A DNA stretch of 64,000 bases from Isoperla grammatica (taxonomy: Eukaryota > Arthropoda > Insecta > Plecoptera > Perlodidae). The notes below the pieces were generated by a model, which had not been told where the DNA came from, searched no databases, and saw nothing but the letters and a program-made list of their open reading frames with translations. Where the stretch lies: NCBI GenBank assembly GCA_945910005.1, contig OX246739.1, positions 35,226,608 to 35,290,607 of the forward strand. Reading direction: 5' to 3'. Below, in pieces: positions 44,501 to 58,036 of the stretch. Both the position numbers and the translations under genes were made by a program. Within the stretch, counting starts at the first letter, position 1, and each line of letters starts with the position of its first letter.

Positions 44501-47500
44501 CCTGGTTGTATATTCACAAAATGGCATCAGTGTACAACAGTATGAACCTTAATCGAAAAAACGGTTCACGCATATTATGCTAATCAGTTACGTAAACATT
44601 ATTATAATGGTAATTACCCGACCAGGACGAGTGCGCGGCCGTCATCAGCAGATCAAAAGTAAACAACCCAATATGCGTAACAGGGTTGATCGAATCATTT
44701 ACACAACACAGTTTTATGAGTGGTAGAAAACAACAGCTCGTCAAAGTCAAACATGCCGCAAACAATGCAGCAAACCCATGTGACGCTGGCGGTGAACCGA
44801 TCATCAGGGCAAACTAACAGTTGGGGTAATTGATAATACAATTATTTTAGCTTCGTTCTCAGCAAGACACTTCGATAAACTTTTAGTTTAAGTGAAACCA
44901 ATAAGCACAGGCGTGCACAAAGGTTGATGAATGGTGCGTACCACAATAAATACCGGGACAAATACTACTTCAAGGTGGCATAATAGACAAATTTTTTAAA
45001 ACGTGAGTATTTTTAATGTGGTTTTAAAGAGGTATTCAGGCAAGAAATAACAAAAACCATATGTGTTCCCATCCAGGAGAAATAATGATACGTAAGTGTA
45101 AAAAAGTTACTACCCAAAAGAGAAGGAACTAAAAAAATAACGAATTCGTATAATTTGGGCTAAATTATTTTTCTTATGGGAATTAGCATATACGTGATTT
45201 TCACCTTAGGACAACAAGACAAAGTAAAGCAGTTAGAAATTATCGCGTCATTGATATGAACGCAAGAGGTCTTTAGCTTGATTAATATTTAACTTGATTT
45301 GAATAATTTTCTCAAGATAAATTTTAATTCGGTTATTAATGAACCCAGACGATCACGTACATGCTAAATTCCTGTAAGAAAAATAATTGTTTAGCAACTT
45401 GCCAAAATTATAATATTTCGTTAATTTTGTCCTTCTTCTCTTTGAGGTAAGAATTTTCTGCTCATGAATAGGAATAGATATGTTTTTTACTTTCTTGCCT
45501 GAATACCCATTTAAACGTTTTAGATGGAGCACAGGTTATTATGTTGAATGAGATAATTTTACAATATTCGCTGTGGATGTTATTGATGTAGCTAATTGTT
45601 GTTAAAAACTGATATAGAAGTGGTCAGTCAAGAAGCCAAAACCTTGGCGGTAGGGGAACAGAACAGGGGAGGTTGAAGCCGGTAGCTGATACATCAATAC
45701 AATCCTTATTCTTACGCTGGGAGATCATTTTGCCAAAAGCTACGTACTATTCTAGTAAAGTATTTTCTAGAAGATATTGCCGCCTTATTTTTTTGGCAAA
45801 GGAGAACAAATTCCACGCTGGTGCTGAACCATCATAAACATAAACTGAAACAACAACAAACATTAACTCAAAGAGCAGACATACAGTTATATGCAGGATG
45901 CGAATGATCAATTTACCAGTGTGGGGGGGGGGGGGGGGAGGGGGGGCGGGGTGACAACGTACAAAAGTTCCGTACATAAACAGAGCTGGCCAACACCTAC
46001 CGCCAGACATTAAAGTTTCTGGCAAATATTGTTTAGTTCTCGGAAAAAGTGTTTGCAGTAAAACTTAGAAATTGAATGTAGGAAATTGAAACAAAACGAT
46101 TAAAACATGGTAGTTTATACTTATATGTAACAAAATATAAGTACTGCTGCAAATGTTCCAGAATAGGACGCAGCTCAATACCATCCCTGGCAGGGACATT
46201 GAGCTTCGATGTTCCTGCCAGGGTGGATGTCGGTTTGGTTGAAATGGACATTCAACCATTTACCGACATCGGTAAATGGTATTAAAAAAAACAGGTGGGG
46301 ATATCCTTCCCCCATTTTCGCCCCCCCCCCCCCCCCCCCAAATACGCTTGCCTATGAGATAGCTGGTAGTAGAGTAGTTCGACTTTTTCAACATTATTCC
46401 GTTCTGAATACTTTTCTCTTCTTCGTGGTATTATATTCACTTGCCCGTATTCAGAAGCGAAAAATAATAATAATTTTAGTAAATCAATCAAAAAACAATA
46501 ATTGAATCAAAAACAGTTAGATTAAAATTCATGGAAATCCGATATTCAAAGGCAGAAACCCAATCAAACTCAATGTCCATAAGTAGCCTTCATTCAAATT
46601 CAATACCAAACCATAAAACGTTCAATATCCAAAGACAAATAGTCCAATCAAACCCAATAGCAATAAACACATTCGAATATATAATATCTAATGACAACAA
46701 TTCAATCAAATCAAATTACTAAACAGCAACATGGACAAAACGAACAACGTATCACTAGAACACATACACACCCGTAATCAAACACCAATCTACTCACACC
46801 TGATAAACTAAGCACAATTTTAATTAAAAGCAATTACTCATTAGGCGCAAAGTTTACATTTACTCAAACACGGGAGTAAAATCAGAAAGCTTTGCTTGGA
46901 TGATGTGCTTGATAAGTTGATGGTTTACATCTAGTGTGGGGCGAGAATGTAAGCGACAGTTGTGTACAGCAATTCTACGCTTTTATGCTTTATAGCTTTG
47001 TTGTGGAGCGTTAAAGGAAGTAATGTTTGCCACACATGTTTTCGAAATATGTTTTCCAGTATTCGAATACGATTTTCTGTCCATGTGCTGGATGGTGGTA
47101 TAATACAAGAAATAACAGAGTGCTTTTATTGCTTGTACAACGACGTTGAACGGTAAAAGCGATTATTGAGAAGAACTTCTGGAAAGCTAATAACAACAGA
47201 ATAGTAAACCAAGCCGTTGATGTCGATTACGTTTGCTGTGAAACCTTGATTTCAAAGATTTAAAATGGTGTCTTATCATAAAACATTTCGATGAAAATTC
47301 GTCTTAGTTAATAGTTATGGACTTATGGCTTATAATTTTTCTCACTCATAAAGTTATTTTTGCTATTTTTAGCATTTTTGTTTTTAAATGTTCAATTAAA
47401 AAATTTCAGTTTTCTTATTTTAGCTTTTTTCAATTTTCGATTTTTCTTGGCATTAATCCTTAACTTTGATGTTGATTTTTCCTTCTTTCATATCGATATT

Positions 47501-49480
47501 TTTGGTTAAATTCTTGTTTTCTTATCATTCACCCTTTGACGTTTATGCTTCATTTTTATGGTTACACTTTCCGCTTTTTTATATAATCAATCTTCCTTAT
47601 TTGAATGTATCAATTCATAAATTCATTAACTTACATCTCTCTTAATTTACTTTAAAAACAACTCATTTTTCATGTTTTAAAATCATTTCTTACTCGTTCC
47701 TCTGTGTCATCTTATGTATTTGTCTTGACATCCAAAGCGTTTCCTTCTTGTTCATAACTCGCTTTGTTCTTCTATACCCTCATAATGTGAATTCATATTT
47801 ATTGTCCTACTCTGTAAATCTCTGTAAATTGTACACTGAATAAGATATAATCAAATAAAGCAAAATAAATAGATTCGCCTTCATCTGTAGACGTTTAGAA
47901 TAGAGCGAGGGAACACACGGCGAGAGAGTTGGGAAGTTGATATCACAGCAAGGGGGAGCAGAGCAGTAGCAAGCAGCTCCTTGACATTTAACTATGCTTA
48001 TTCTTCCTAGAAGGGAGCGGACTTATTGTTGGTGACAGTTGCAGAGAGCTCTAAATGGCTAGCCTTGCTTGGTGTTGACATAAATTACTTTATAAAGACG
48101 CAGATGTTGGATTTCAACACGTCGAAATTTCAATTACATCTACGACTTTCTATGTCGTTATTTTATTTAAATGCGACACTTTCAAAACAAGCGAACGTTT
48201 TGAATGATTAAATTCAAATTACACACAAAACTGATTGCTTTGTTAGATAGCTGTCAAAGTTTCTAAAGAACGTGGAATTCTGAAATGAGAATTTACAGTC
48301 GCAATATCGGTTGTCACGGGGGAGGGGGGGGGGGGGAGAGTTTCGTAACAAAATGGAGGTAAGTTCACGGCTGCTGCTGCGTTTACTCCATACACGAGCC
48401 AACGTACGACCGGTAATTGCTTGTTGTTAAAGAATACTGATGCGTATTCTTAACAGCGGTTGAAATTCAGACGTAAATTCTTAACCTTTTCGTAATAGAT
48501 TATGAAAATAAGCGAAGCGAATAATTAGAGGAGGTTTGCGCTGAAAGAGAAACGAAGTGGCATTGTCTACCTACGTTTCATTGTGGCCAAGACTCTCTTG
48601 CAGAAATGTCACGGTGACATTCTAATTATCGTACAACGTCTTGTCGTACGTGCTGCTTCTTACGTAGCTTTGCGTAATTATACTTACATGTAACGTAATT
48701 TTGGCCAAATCTATACTTGTGAATAAATTATATTGGCGCTATCATTTGCATCTAAAATGTATACATTTACTTTACTCTTTGATATTTAGCAGGTGATTGA
48801 TGGATTCAGTTTTTTATAAGTTGAATTTAGAAAACTGGCGATGCCAACTATTGATTTAAAAAACTCAGGCCGACTTGTTATGATGTATCTGTTCTATGGT
48901 CTGAAAACCTTGATCATTTCGGATTTATGGACTAATAATAGAGATAATAATAATTGTTGTTATTATTATTATTTATTACTAACACAAGAAGAGCAAAACA
49001 ACAGCAACAACGATGATAATAATCATAACAATAATATCACACGTCTAAAGGATCGACCTATTTTACAATAATTTTCTGTATTCTATTCAAACGCTCCACA
49101 TCCATTTTATGAACCGTCAGAAACATATTTTATCATCCGTTTATATTTTATAGTCTCGTAACATCATTGTGTCTTCTACATATCGTAGTTACCTTTGAGG
49201 TGCTGTAGATAAGATTTAAAGGTGAGATTTTAAGGTTATAGATAAAATCAAATATTTTTTTCTCATACATCATTTTGCTTTAGGGTTTATTGTTGAATAT
49301 TGTTGAAGTAAAAAATGAAATAAATATTCAGAGAAAATTTACAATACATCAACTGTTTAATTGACATTTTTATTATGTTTCTTTCACATGTTTAAAAATC
49401 GTTTCTTCTCAGCGACACAACAGGTTTCATTTGTCTCTTCTTTCTATTTCTCTTTAACGCACACATCAATGGGCGATTCT
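41566..49480. other. AT-rich region without supported genes
   Basis: Contents: a G16 run (45923-45938), inverted repeats at 46185-46223 (CCCTGGCAGGGACAT arm) and 46255-46280 (ACCATTTACCGA arm), a C19 run (46321-46339) and a G run (48324-48336). Open frames are short, and some read only as proline or glycine from the homopolymers. The minus strand of 41935-42460 looks like untranslated repeat sequence; I could not confirm a LINE. Confidence 0.4.
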
Positions 49481-50050
49481 CCACGAACAGTCGGCGCGCG
49501 TGACGTATTGACGGCTCGTGATACTTCGTACGCCGTGCCCCATTGGAGTCGATTCACTTAATTGCTATTCCGGACACCACGATGGACTTCCCTGGTGGAA
49601 GGAGGGAAGACTGACTGATCGGAGACCGGACTTCGGCCGGCCAAGCAAGAAAGAATTTGTTCAATTGAAACGTAACTTCACGTTCCGAAATATTGTGTGG
49701 ATAGAGTGTTTGAAAATATATTTCACCGGGGTGGCATCATTTCTGTTAGAAATAAAACAATTAGTAATTATTTAAGTAATTTTAATAGTTAATTAAGTGG
49801 GAATGAATAAGAAAGCAAAAGGGATAATTTATTTGGACGCTCTAGAAGGAATTTTAAAAAACAATATTAAGGGGAAAGTATATCAGGTTTCTATAGGTAG
49901 GTTTCTTCTTTAAATTGTAAGTTAATATTTTGGTTTCACTCCCTCTTATTTTGTTTGTAGTTACTTTACATTCTTTCTATTTCAACGTGTTAAGTTAATA
50001 TTTAATTGTTTTCTGTATTATCTAATTTGAAAGTTATACAGGTTACATTT
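49481..50050. other. GC-richer patch then AT-rich sequence, nature unknown
   Basis: About 49480-49640 is GC-rich with several CG words (GGCGCGCGTGACG, CGGCCGGCC) against an AT-rich background. It could be a repeat or a regulatory patch. No splice-supported exon. Confidence 0.3.
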
Positions 50051-50054
50051 TTTC

Positions 50055-50260
50055 TACTGGTCAATTTTCCTTGTTGAAGTTTCCATTTCTATATAGCATT
50101 TGGTTTTAGTTGTTGCTTATTTATATTATATGCAGGTAACATATAATTGGTTATTGCTTATTTATATTATTTGCAGGAAACATTTGCCACTGGTCAATTT
50201 TCCATGTTCATTTCCATTTCTATAGCATTTGGTTTTAGTTGTTGCTTATTTGTTATGTTC
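50055..50260. repeat. Direct duplication of about 120 bp
   Basis: The segment CTGGTCAATTTTCC through GCATTTGGTTTTAGTTGTTG occurs twice, near 50057-50125 and 50178-50245, separated by two copies of GCTTATTTATATTAT. Confidence 0.75.
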
Positions 50261-51836
50261 AGTGTTTTCCTATTATTTCATAATAAATTGTTTAGTTCTG
50301 TTTACTTTCCTTCTTTGTAACTCTGTTTTATAGTTGTATAGGTTAGACATTAAGCAAATATATCACTCAAATAAATATGGCAAACCGGAGAGGAGGTAGA
50401 CTTCATTGTAGAATTATAGTTGTTATTTCTGGAGGTGGACTGAAAAAGAGGACAGACTTGCTTCAAGCATGGGAACGTGTTGAAAAATATAATCACTTGT
50501 TTTCACTATGGCAACCATGCAGCTGTTGCCATGGTGAAAACAACCCTACTTTACATTTAACAGAGTTCCATAATCTATTTTATTTATACCACGGAGCTAG
50601 GGATATAATTAGATCAGGGCATGCACTCTACCATTATCCCACAGTTCACGTGCACATCCAGTCAATTGTTGTGACTATTCAATGCTTATCAATACACACA
50701 GTTACAGTAACAGACAATGAGTAATTGCACAGTAATTCTTTCAATTACATAAACATCCCTTAACGGAATACAATGGAACAATTGTTATTCTCTGCCATTG
50801 TTGATGTACACACAAGGGTAGTTTATGTATTCAATCCACAACCTCAACTACACCACAATTGATCGTTACCATCAATGTCAAACTCACTCAACTTAAAACG
50901 TTCATGAGGTACTCTACACTTATTTCCATCTCATCATTATAATTGTCTACTACTGTAAATGTGACATGGTAGTCATTCAATGCATGGGCATCACATGTAC
51001 TGACAAATACATGTATTTTTGTTGTTGTGTACAAAATATGTTGATTATTGGTTGAATATGTAAATACAATGCACAAATTTACGGAATTGTTATATTTTTT
51101 TTTCAAAAAGCTTTCTGGTTTATTTATGCTTAATTTGGAATACAAATAAAAATAACAATATATTAAGTGCACCTTTTATTACCAATAACTAAAATAGTAA
51201 TAACGCATACATTGAGTCTGCTGTTTCTACTCCAATATGTTCTCTGTGGCATTATTGAAGTTGGGGATAGGGGGTGGGGGGGGGGGGGGGGGAGGAGATA
51301 CTGTTAATTGCAAAAATTTAGTGTAATCTTATCGTGGTATGTGTTTAATTATATCTGGAAAGGTGGCATATTTTAAAAGGTTGAAACAAAACATCTCAAC
51401 TAAGATATGATAGTTCCATTGTATGCATAATCACGCTGAACTATACACTATTAAGTACGTTGTTTCAAATAGAAAACATAGAAGTTCGTAATGTACTTTG
51501 GATTAATTGTAATTGAACAACAGCTAAACAATGTAAACGCTATAATATATAGTTGCCAGTTGCTCGTAATGGTGCAAGTACAACCGGTTCAGAAATGTTA
51601 ATCACTGGACACTGGGAGCGGTATCATAAGTAAATAGGTTTCAAACTTTTTTAGTCGATAAATTTGCGGTCCAATTACTTTGTATACTATTATTACCAGT
51701 GGCAATTTGTTGGCTCGTAAGAAGTGCATTTTGGACTGAATTAGGTGTGCACCATAATAAAAAAATTGGAAAAAGTAAAAATAAAACCTAAACACAATTT
51801 TTTTGTTTGTATTGTTTTAAATTTGATGAACGTTTA

Positions 51837-51977
51837 ACCGCAGGACGTGTCATGTAAACATGTAAGGCCTCTCTTAACATAACACCACAGGACTTGTCAT
51901 GTAAACATATAAAGCCTATCTCAACATATAACCGCAGGACTTGTCATGTAAACATGTAAAACCTTTCTCAACATAAA
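51837..51977. repeat. Three tandem units of about 47 bp
   Basis: CAGGACTTGTCATGTAAACA and a following CTCAACATA motif recur with starts near 51841, 51888 and 51934. The flanking sequence is AT-rich. Confidence 0.85.
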
Positions 51978-52169
51978 GCTGAAACAATAAGATCACGGTA
52001 GTAAGAATTCTAGACATGTTTATAGTTGCTTACGTTTTCATCTTGGAACGGATATCTTTAATTTATCTTTTCCAGCAGTTTGTTCATTTGTTCATGTTCA
52101 GTACTTATATTATGTCCGGCATTACACTACTACACTTATTGTAACCTTCTGTAATGTAGCCCTCAAGAC

Positions 52170-52515
52170 AGCAGCTGTCGATCACCTAGCGAGCTAACTT
52201 ACCCGACTCGGACGTCAGTTGGGAATGATGTGTATGGTAGGCGATAGTACCGCGTGTTACCGCTAAGCCAGCTACCCTTATCGGTTGACCTTGAGGTTTC
52301 ACGATCCACCCCGCAAGAACGTAGCAGTTGATCACAGAGAGAGCTACTTCACTCGACTCGGACGTCAACTGGGAATAATGTGTATCGTAGACATTAGTAC
52401 CGCGTGTTACCGCTAAGCCAGCTACCCTTATCGGTTGACCTTGAGGTTTTACTATCCAACCCGCAAGAACGTAGCAGTCGATCACAGAGCGAGCTACTGC
52501 ATTCAAACTCGGACA
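52170..52515. repeat. Tandem repeat, 150-bp units, with tRNA-like A-box word
   Basis: Two full units and a partial third share GACTCGGACGTCA, GTACCGCGTGTTACCGCTAA, GCCAGCTACCCTTATCGG and CCCGCAAGAACGTAGCAG. On the minus strand each full unit contains TGGCTTAGCGGTAACACG, similar to a tRNA A box, so the unit may derive from a SINE. The GC content is higher than the surroundings. Confidence 0.8.
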
Positions 52516-53580
52516 AACACGTCTGCTGGGAGTGTATCGTGGGCGATCGCTCGTAGGGATACTAAAATTTCAGAACCCCGGTGTCTTGTTTACCGACTCC
52601 GTATTAAATTGCGACTACAAACACACGAGGCAACATTGTTTTCCCTACTACGACATCCATGTAAACAAAAAGAAAACAATGAATATACGTGTTCCACCTT
52701 CATATATACATACGCTCGAACATGGAACGTTGAACTCGTAGAATATATTTTCTTGTTCACGTTTCTGAACTATTTGGATATGTACGACGTTCATACTCTG
52801 AATAGATTTCAGTAATAACTTTACTTTTCACGAGAAATACGAGGGCAGCGAAGACTCCAGTTGCTATTCCTAGTTTAGCCTACTTACCGTTCAAGTTGTT
52901 CTTCGAAATCTTCTATAGCGATTACGTGTTCTTTTATAATAAGTAAATCAATTTCAAGATGTTACCCCACGTGAAAGCAAATAATTTTCTTGGAAATAAA
53001 CTGGTATTGTATAATGTTGATTCTCAGAACAAAATATGTTATTATGCTTAAGCTTGCAATTTTTTTTCTAAACATTTCAAAAGTATTCATATATATATAT
53101 CACATCAGCGTTCACGTTTTGACAATATGTATTGTTAGCTACAAAATGTTTTGTAAAAGTCCATATACAGAATTCGGCTTATGCCAAAATACACGGTTTA
53201 CTTGTGAAGTTTGATGCACTGTTCGGGATTGCTTCTAAAATTATATTTTATACATTTATAATTAATTAATAACCGGTGGTTTTAAGTTTTCCAACATAAT
53301 ATTTCAAGGTATCAAGTCCAAACATCTATCAGAAGCGCGTTTGCCATGAAGAAGACAGGGAAGCGTCGAGCTAAATGTTTAGTGGTCCGTCAAAACATTA
53401 CAGCGACAGGGTTGCCAGTCAATCTCGGAACAAAGTAACAGTAGCCTACTTGTCAATCATCACGACAAGGTAAGCGAGAAGTGAATCATGCAAATGTTGT
53501 TCAGGGAGTCACGTGTCTCCTTGGAAACAAGTCACTGAATTATTTTCACTTTATCATATAAATTATCTATATTTTTATAT

Positions 53581-53640
53581 AATGATGTAATTATATTATT
53601 ATTATTATTATTATTATATTATATTATATATATATTATTA
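53581..53640. repeat. ATT/TATA microsatellite
   Basis: A run of TTA units passes into TATATATA. A separate TTGAA pentamer repeat lies at about 53811-53836, at what looks like the tail of a retroelement (GGTAATTGAATAAAATTGAA). Confidence 0.8.
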
Positions 53641-53938
53641 TATTGTATTATTATTATTAGTTAAATATATTATTTTATTCAGTCCTCCACACACCTGATA
53701 GTATACCTACTGACTCACAAGACTAACTTCTGTCAGTAGGTATTGATCAACGAAAAAACAAATGTATTGTAATTCATATTGATTGTAATAATGTGGTAAT
53801 TGAATAAAATTGAATTGAATTGAATTGAATTGAATTGTGTTGTGTAGGCCTACTGACTTGGTATCAATGAGATTGCCAGTCCAGTTTGCGTTGGTTATAC
53901 ATACTTTTACTTCGACACCCTACCCTAATGCCCGGTTC

Positions 53939-54085
53939 CCATGTATCTTGCCGCGCGGCACGCTGATGCGCGGTGACCAATCATAACTAATTAGCTTCCA
54001 CTGCCTTCCGGCACCGCAACGGAAACGCTGTGATTGGTCACCGCGAATCACCTTGCCGCACGGCAAGAAACATAGCAACCGGGCA
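53939..54085. mobile_element. Small inverted-repeat element, 147 bp
   Basis: The ends TGCCCGGTTCCCATG and CATAGCAACCGGGCA lead into facing arms with CTTGCCGCGCGGCA and TGCCGCACGGCAAG, and GGTGACCAATCA facing TGATTGGTCACC. Arms are about 50-60 bp with mismatches. No target duplication is evident. Confidence 0.65.
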
Positions 54086-56445
54086 GTGCAGCCTCTGATA
54101 TCTTGAAATTATACTTTGCAATATTTGCATTACTTTGCACTAGTTACTTAGATAAAGTAAATCTTGATTTAACGTTAATAATTTCTTTAAACGCAAGACG
54201 AAATAACTACATTACTCTTCCTTTGCATTGGTGATTTTATTTAACATACAAAACAACAAATTAGTAAATTACTTTTTATTCTTTATCATTATTATTATTG
54301 GTTATAATAAATTGTATATCGTCGTGACAATATCATGCCACTTTAGTATTTCTTTAGGAACTATTTCTATAGTTTAAATTTGGCACTCCACAGTGCACGT
54401 GCTTCACAATCCTAACAACACGCATACGCTCCATTTTGGTCCCTATTTCAATATTGATGGCTTCTATCAAAAAGTTTACAAGAAGATAAATTTGGCAACA
54501 ATTGGATTTCAATTTATTTAAAGAGGGTTCCCATGAAAGAAATTGGTTTCGATTTGGAGAAAAATTGCCGAACTTCATTGGTGTAAATAAATCACTTCTC
54601 TTTCAAATTGTCACCGAATTGTTAGTTCCCCTCGTCCCAATATATGTTCACAGATGGTAATTCACTCATTCTCTCTGTCTTGTGTTATGTATCTATCATA
54701 AACAAACACGTGACAATGCGTCAGCTGGCTGACATGTTTGCGCATTGTTGTCCATATCTGTGTAATTGTGTAGACAGACACTGCCGCAGTTTGTGTCCTG
54801 GTTGTTTGTCCATTAGGTTTGGTATGTTAACATTGAAAGTCTCGAATCAATATAATCATTGCCTTGGCTAATAAATCTTGTTAATGTGCTGCAAATATTT
54901 TCATTTGAACAAAGCGCAGGGCAAATACATCATTAGGTATTCTGGTGTAACGGAATGGGAATCAACATTCGCTTCCTGTGGTGTAACTGGCGAGAGAGAG
55001 ACGGGCAAACAGTTGGACTACCGAATGGAACAACTTGTGTTTGAACTTGGGAATACTAATTGAATGGAGTTGTTTCTTGGGCAATTAATAACTAATTCAA
55101 CTATAAATTAAGGAGAGGACACATGCGCTACCGTCAGTTAAATGTCGATGTAATGTTAGTGTTTATAGCAGTGTTTATAGTAAGTGTTTATAGCAATATT
55201 TCTCTCTCACAATATAAACACGTTTATATCGTAAAATAATTTATTTCCAAAATAAATATTTCTTTGGAAGTTTGGAAATGGAATTGATAAATAGTATATT
55301 TTAAATTTGGTGATATTTTTTATATTGATTGTGTAATAACAATTATTAGTTTGTCTATTGTTTAAAAAATCAGACATAAACATACACAAGAAATAATTTC
55401 ATGAAGAGTGTATTTTAACAGTGAAATAATACAAACATTTATCCTGATGTGTATAGTTATGAATCTAAAGGCATATATACATTTATAAAGCTTTCTTTGA
55501 AACCAACGCAATGTAAACAAGTAACAATTGTTATTAATGGTATGTTTTCTATATAGTAATTATAAATGCTAACCAATGTGACACAGTAGCTAAAAAAAGT
55601 AGATAAATGCCAATAAATTACTCGTGCAATAAATAACAATATTTAAAACATATTTTTAGCTAAGTAACAATTCCCAAGTGGCATTATGTTAAAGCTTTAA
55701 TTTGTGTAGAGAAGTCGTATCTATCCACTATTTTTTATATTGTTTTACTCACATAGCAGTTATTTATAAGAAATTACATTTTATTATCTACAACAACTAT
55801 TCTTCTCAGGGTATAGGAAGTAATAACGGCCCATTAATCACTGGTCATAACTTATGTCTGGCTTTTATTCATACGCAACATTAAATCTGGTTATATGAAT
55901 TAGGCTCCCCCTTATTCTTTCCGCAAACTTGAAAGAGATATATATACTCATTGGGAAAAGATGCCACAAAAGTAAGAAGATAAATCTTCGGTCGGCTTTT
56001 GTCTCGTGTAAATGACAATATCTTGGCGGCAAGTGGAACCAAGTGATCAATTAACTAACATACCCATCATTTTGTTTCATTGATGCACGTGGCTTCATGC
56101 AAATTATGTAACTTTTATTGATCGTTATGTCGTTGGTTAGTTGACCGCTGGCTTTGGTGTCAATAAGAATTACAATGCTATCTATAACGACGTCACAAAA
56201 CTCATTAAAACTTCACGCGACACCCTTCAAACTCCAGTAACGTTGACGTCCACAATAGGGGCCACACGGTACCTTGTCCGACGCTGACGTCATGGAGAAC
56301 ATACCACGTCGGGTTTACATGTGCCTTTGCATCGGACATCAAATTATATCAATCAATCGTTCTTACTTCTCGCAGCAGCTCTTTTGCTTGTAGAGTGAAT
56401 TAGTTATGTGTTAAACTTCCCCCATCGTAATGAATCTCATACCGA
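54086..56445. other. AT-rich region without supported genes
   Basis: Contains a short tandem GTGTTTATAG repeat (about 55160-55195) and a segment with CGCTGACGTCATGG near 56282 shared with other repeats in the window. I see nothing else interpretable. Confidence 0.4.
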
Positions 56446-56875
56446 CCTCATACCTTCCTCTTTCACCCACTTTGTTTCAACGAAAATTAACAGATTTCCG
56501 GTGTTCTTTCACACATTTGTACGGGCAGTCTTCCACTTAGGGCCGGTATTTCAATGTCCAGTTAAAGTGCCAAGTAAATTTCACTGTCAGGTAAGCCAAG
56601 TTTGGTGTATTTTTATTGGCCGTTGTAATGGTGAAAACAATTTAACTGAAAAGTAAATTTTAACTGGACATTGAAATACCGGCCCTTAGTCGAGTGCACA
56701 GGCCTCATTAGCTACGCCCGCTGTGTTAAGAATTTCGAGGTATCAAAACAATTTTATCAAGTATTCGTAATTCACCTGTTTGAAGTTGGTGGAAGGAACT
56801 AGAGAAGTTAAAAATTAAGGTGGTTCAATGGACTCTTCTATTTCTTAAACATGAAAGTATTTATAACGTTGGGGT
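56446..56875 (+). repeat. Dispersed repeat family, copy 4, interrupted by a MITE
   Basis: It starts with CCTCTTTCACCC and TTTCAACGAAAATTAACAG, continues GGTGTTCTTTCACACATT and GGCAGTCTTCCACTTA, is broken at 56540-56695, then resumes GTCGAGTGCACAGGCCTC, TTAGCTACGCCCGCTGTG and GGAACTAGAGAAGT. Uninterrupted copies read ...GCTTAGTAGAGT... at this position. Confidence 0.7.
56540..56695. mobile_element. Harbinger-like MITE, 156 bp, TTA duplication
   Basis: Perfect 27-bp ends: GGGCCGGTATTTCAATGTCC on the left and GGACATTGAAATACCGGCCC on the right, continuing into GTTAAA / TTTAAC. TTA is present at 56537-56539 and 56696-56698, while empty copies of the host repeat have a single TTA. Confidence 0.88.
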
Positions 56876-57617
56876 GTTTTCTATATTAATGCAGTAGCTG
56901 AAAATATCAGCGCCCGCAGATCCGAGCTTTACTAGTGAACTGGTTTTAGCCCTCGCCTACTGGTCAAGCTAGCTTGAGCGGATGTTGTGTACTTTTGTGA
57001 ACTGAATCAGTAACATTTTAAGTGAGGGACATTACGATTTTATGTCATCATCATTGGAGAAGTTCTACGTTGGTTACGTCTTATACATTACACTGATTAG
57101 AAAAATATAATAAAAATAACTAACACAAAACAGAGAATACTTCTTTCTCAGGGCATCTTAAAACTGGAGAAAAAAGTCTTACAAAATGTAGTTTAGTCTT
57201 CTGAACTATCCTTAACTGGATCTAAGATAGGATTTTATAACATAACCGTTTCCAATTCTCCAGATTGGTACTTCAGAGAGTAGGGCAAGTATCAACACAG
57301 CAAGCGATTTGTAGTGTCTTCATTCCAACGAGGTTAAGGCTGCAGATGAAGCTCTACCTCAGCGGGAGAGCTTTCTACGCTCGGAGAAAACAATTCCAGG
57401 TATCTGAAATGTCCGGAGCAGGTTTTACTAAACCTTGAAATTGATTTGAATTCTATCTACATAATACTGGTGTACACAAAGATGGTGACTTTGGAGCCGT
57501 CATAGCAACACGACCCCCAATAAATAACTGAAAATCAGTTCTTGTAAAGGAGACAGCTGACTATCCTACAGTTTATTTTTATTTATCTATGATCAAAAAC
57601 ACTCCATATACTACATA

Positions 57618-58036
57618 GCCAACGGTTTAGCCGCGGTCGCTTAGCCGGTTCCCATACGAACATCGAAGTTAAGCAACCTCGGGCTAGGTCAGGAGGTGGA
57701 TGGGTGACCACTCACCTCTGAAACACTAGTTACCGTTGGTTAGAGCAGATTGGAGGGTTCGAAAGCTTGTGTAACAGCTTCGTTCTTCTCGCCAATTGCT
57801 CGGCAGTCCAGGTTAGTGGAGGAACCTATATGACTGGTCAAAGTTACACCGTCCTTTCGGATGGGACGTAAAGCCGATGGTCCCCTTGGTATTTTTCGAC
57901 AGGAGTAGGCTACGTGCCGGTACCAGGCTTCCCCTCCTCCCTTCCTAATTATCATTCATCAATCATCACTCATCAACCTAAAGAGGGCATTGTGCCCTAC
58001 ACTGGCCTTAATTACAATAAAATAAATACAAATATA
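57618..58036 (+). mobile_element. 5S rRNA-derived SINE
   Basis: The head (about 57640-57712) matches the 5S rRNA internal promoter: GAAGTTAAGCAACCTCGGGC corresponds to the A-box/intermediate element and GTGGATGGGTGACC to the C box. A body of about 300 bases unrelated to 5S follows, ending in the A-rich tail TTACAATAAAATAAATAC. This is the structure of 5S-headed (SINE3-like) elements. It is not a functional 5S gene, because the 5' third and 3' end do not match 5S. Confidence 0.75.

Noticed and set aside
45747..46500. Frames rich in proline or glycine around 45.9 and 46.3 kb (and 60.6-60.9 kb)
   Set aside because: They are produced by homopolymer C/G runs and have no other coding signal.
57618..57735. 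Functional 5S rRNA gene
   Set aside because: Only the internal promoter region matches. The 5' and 3' parts diverge and an A-rich tail follows, so it is read as a SINE.
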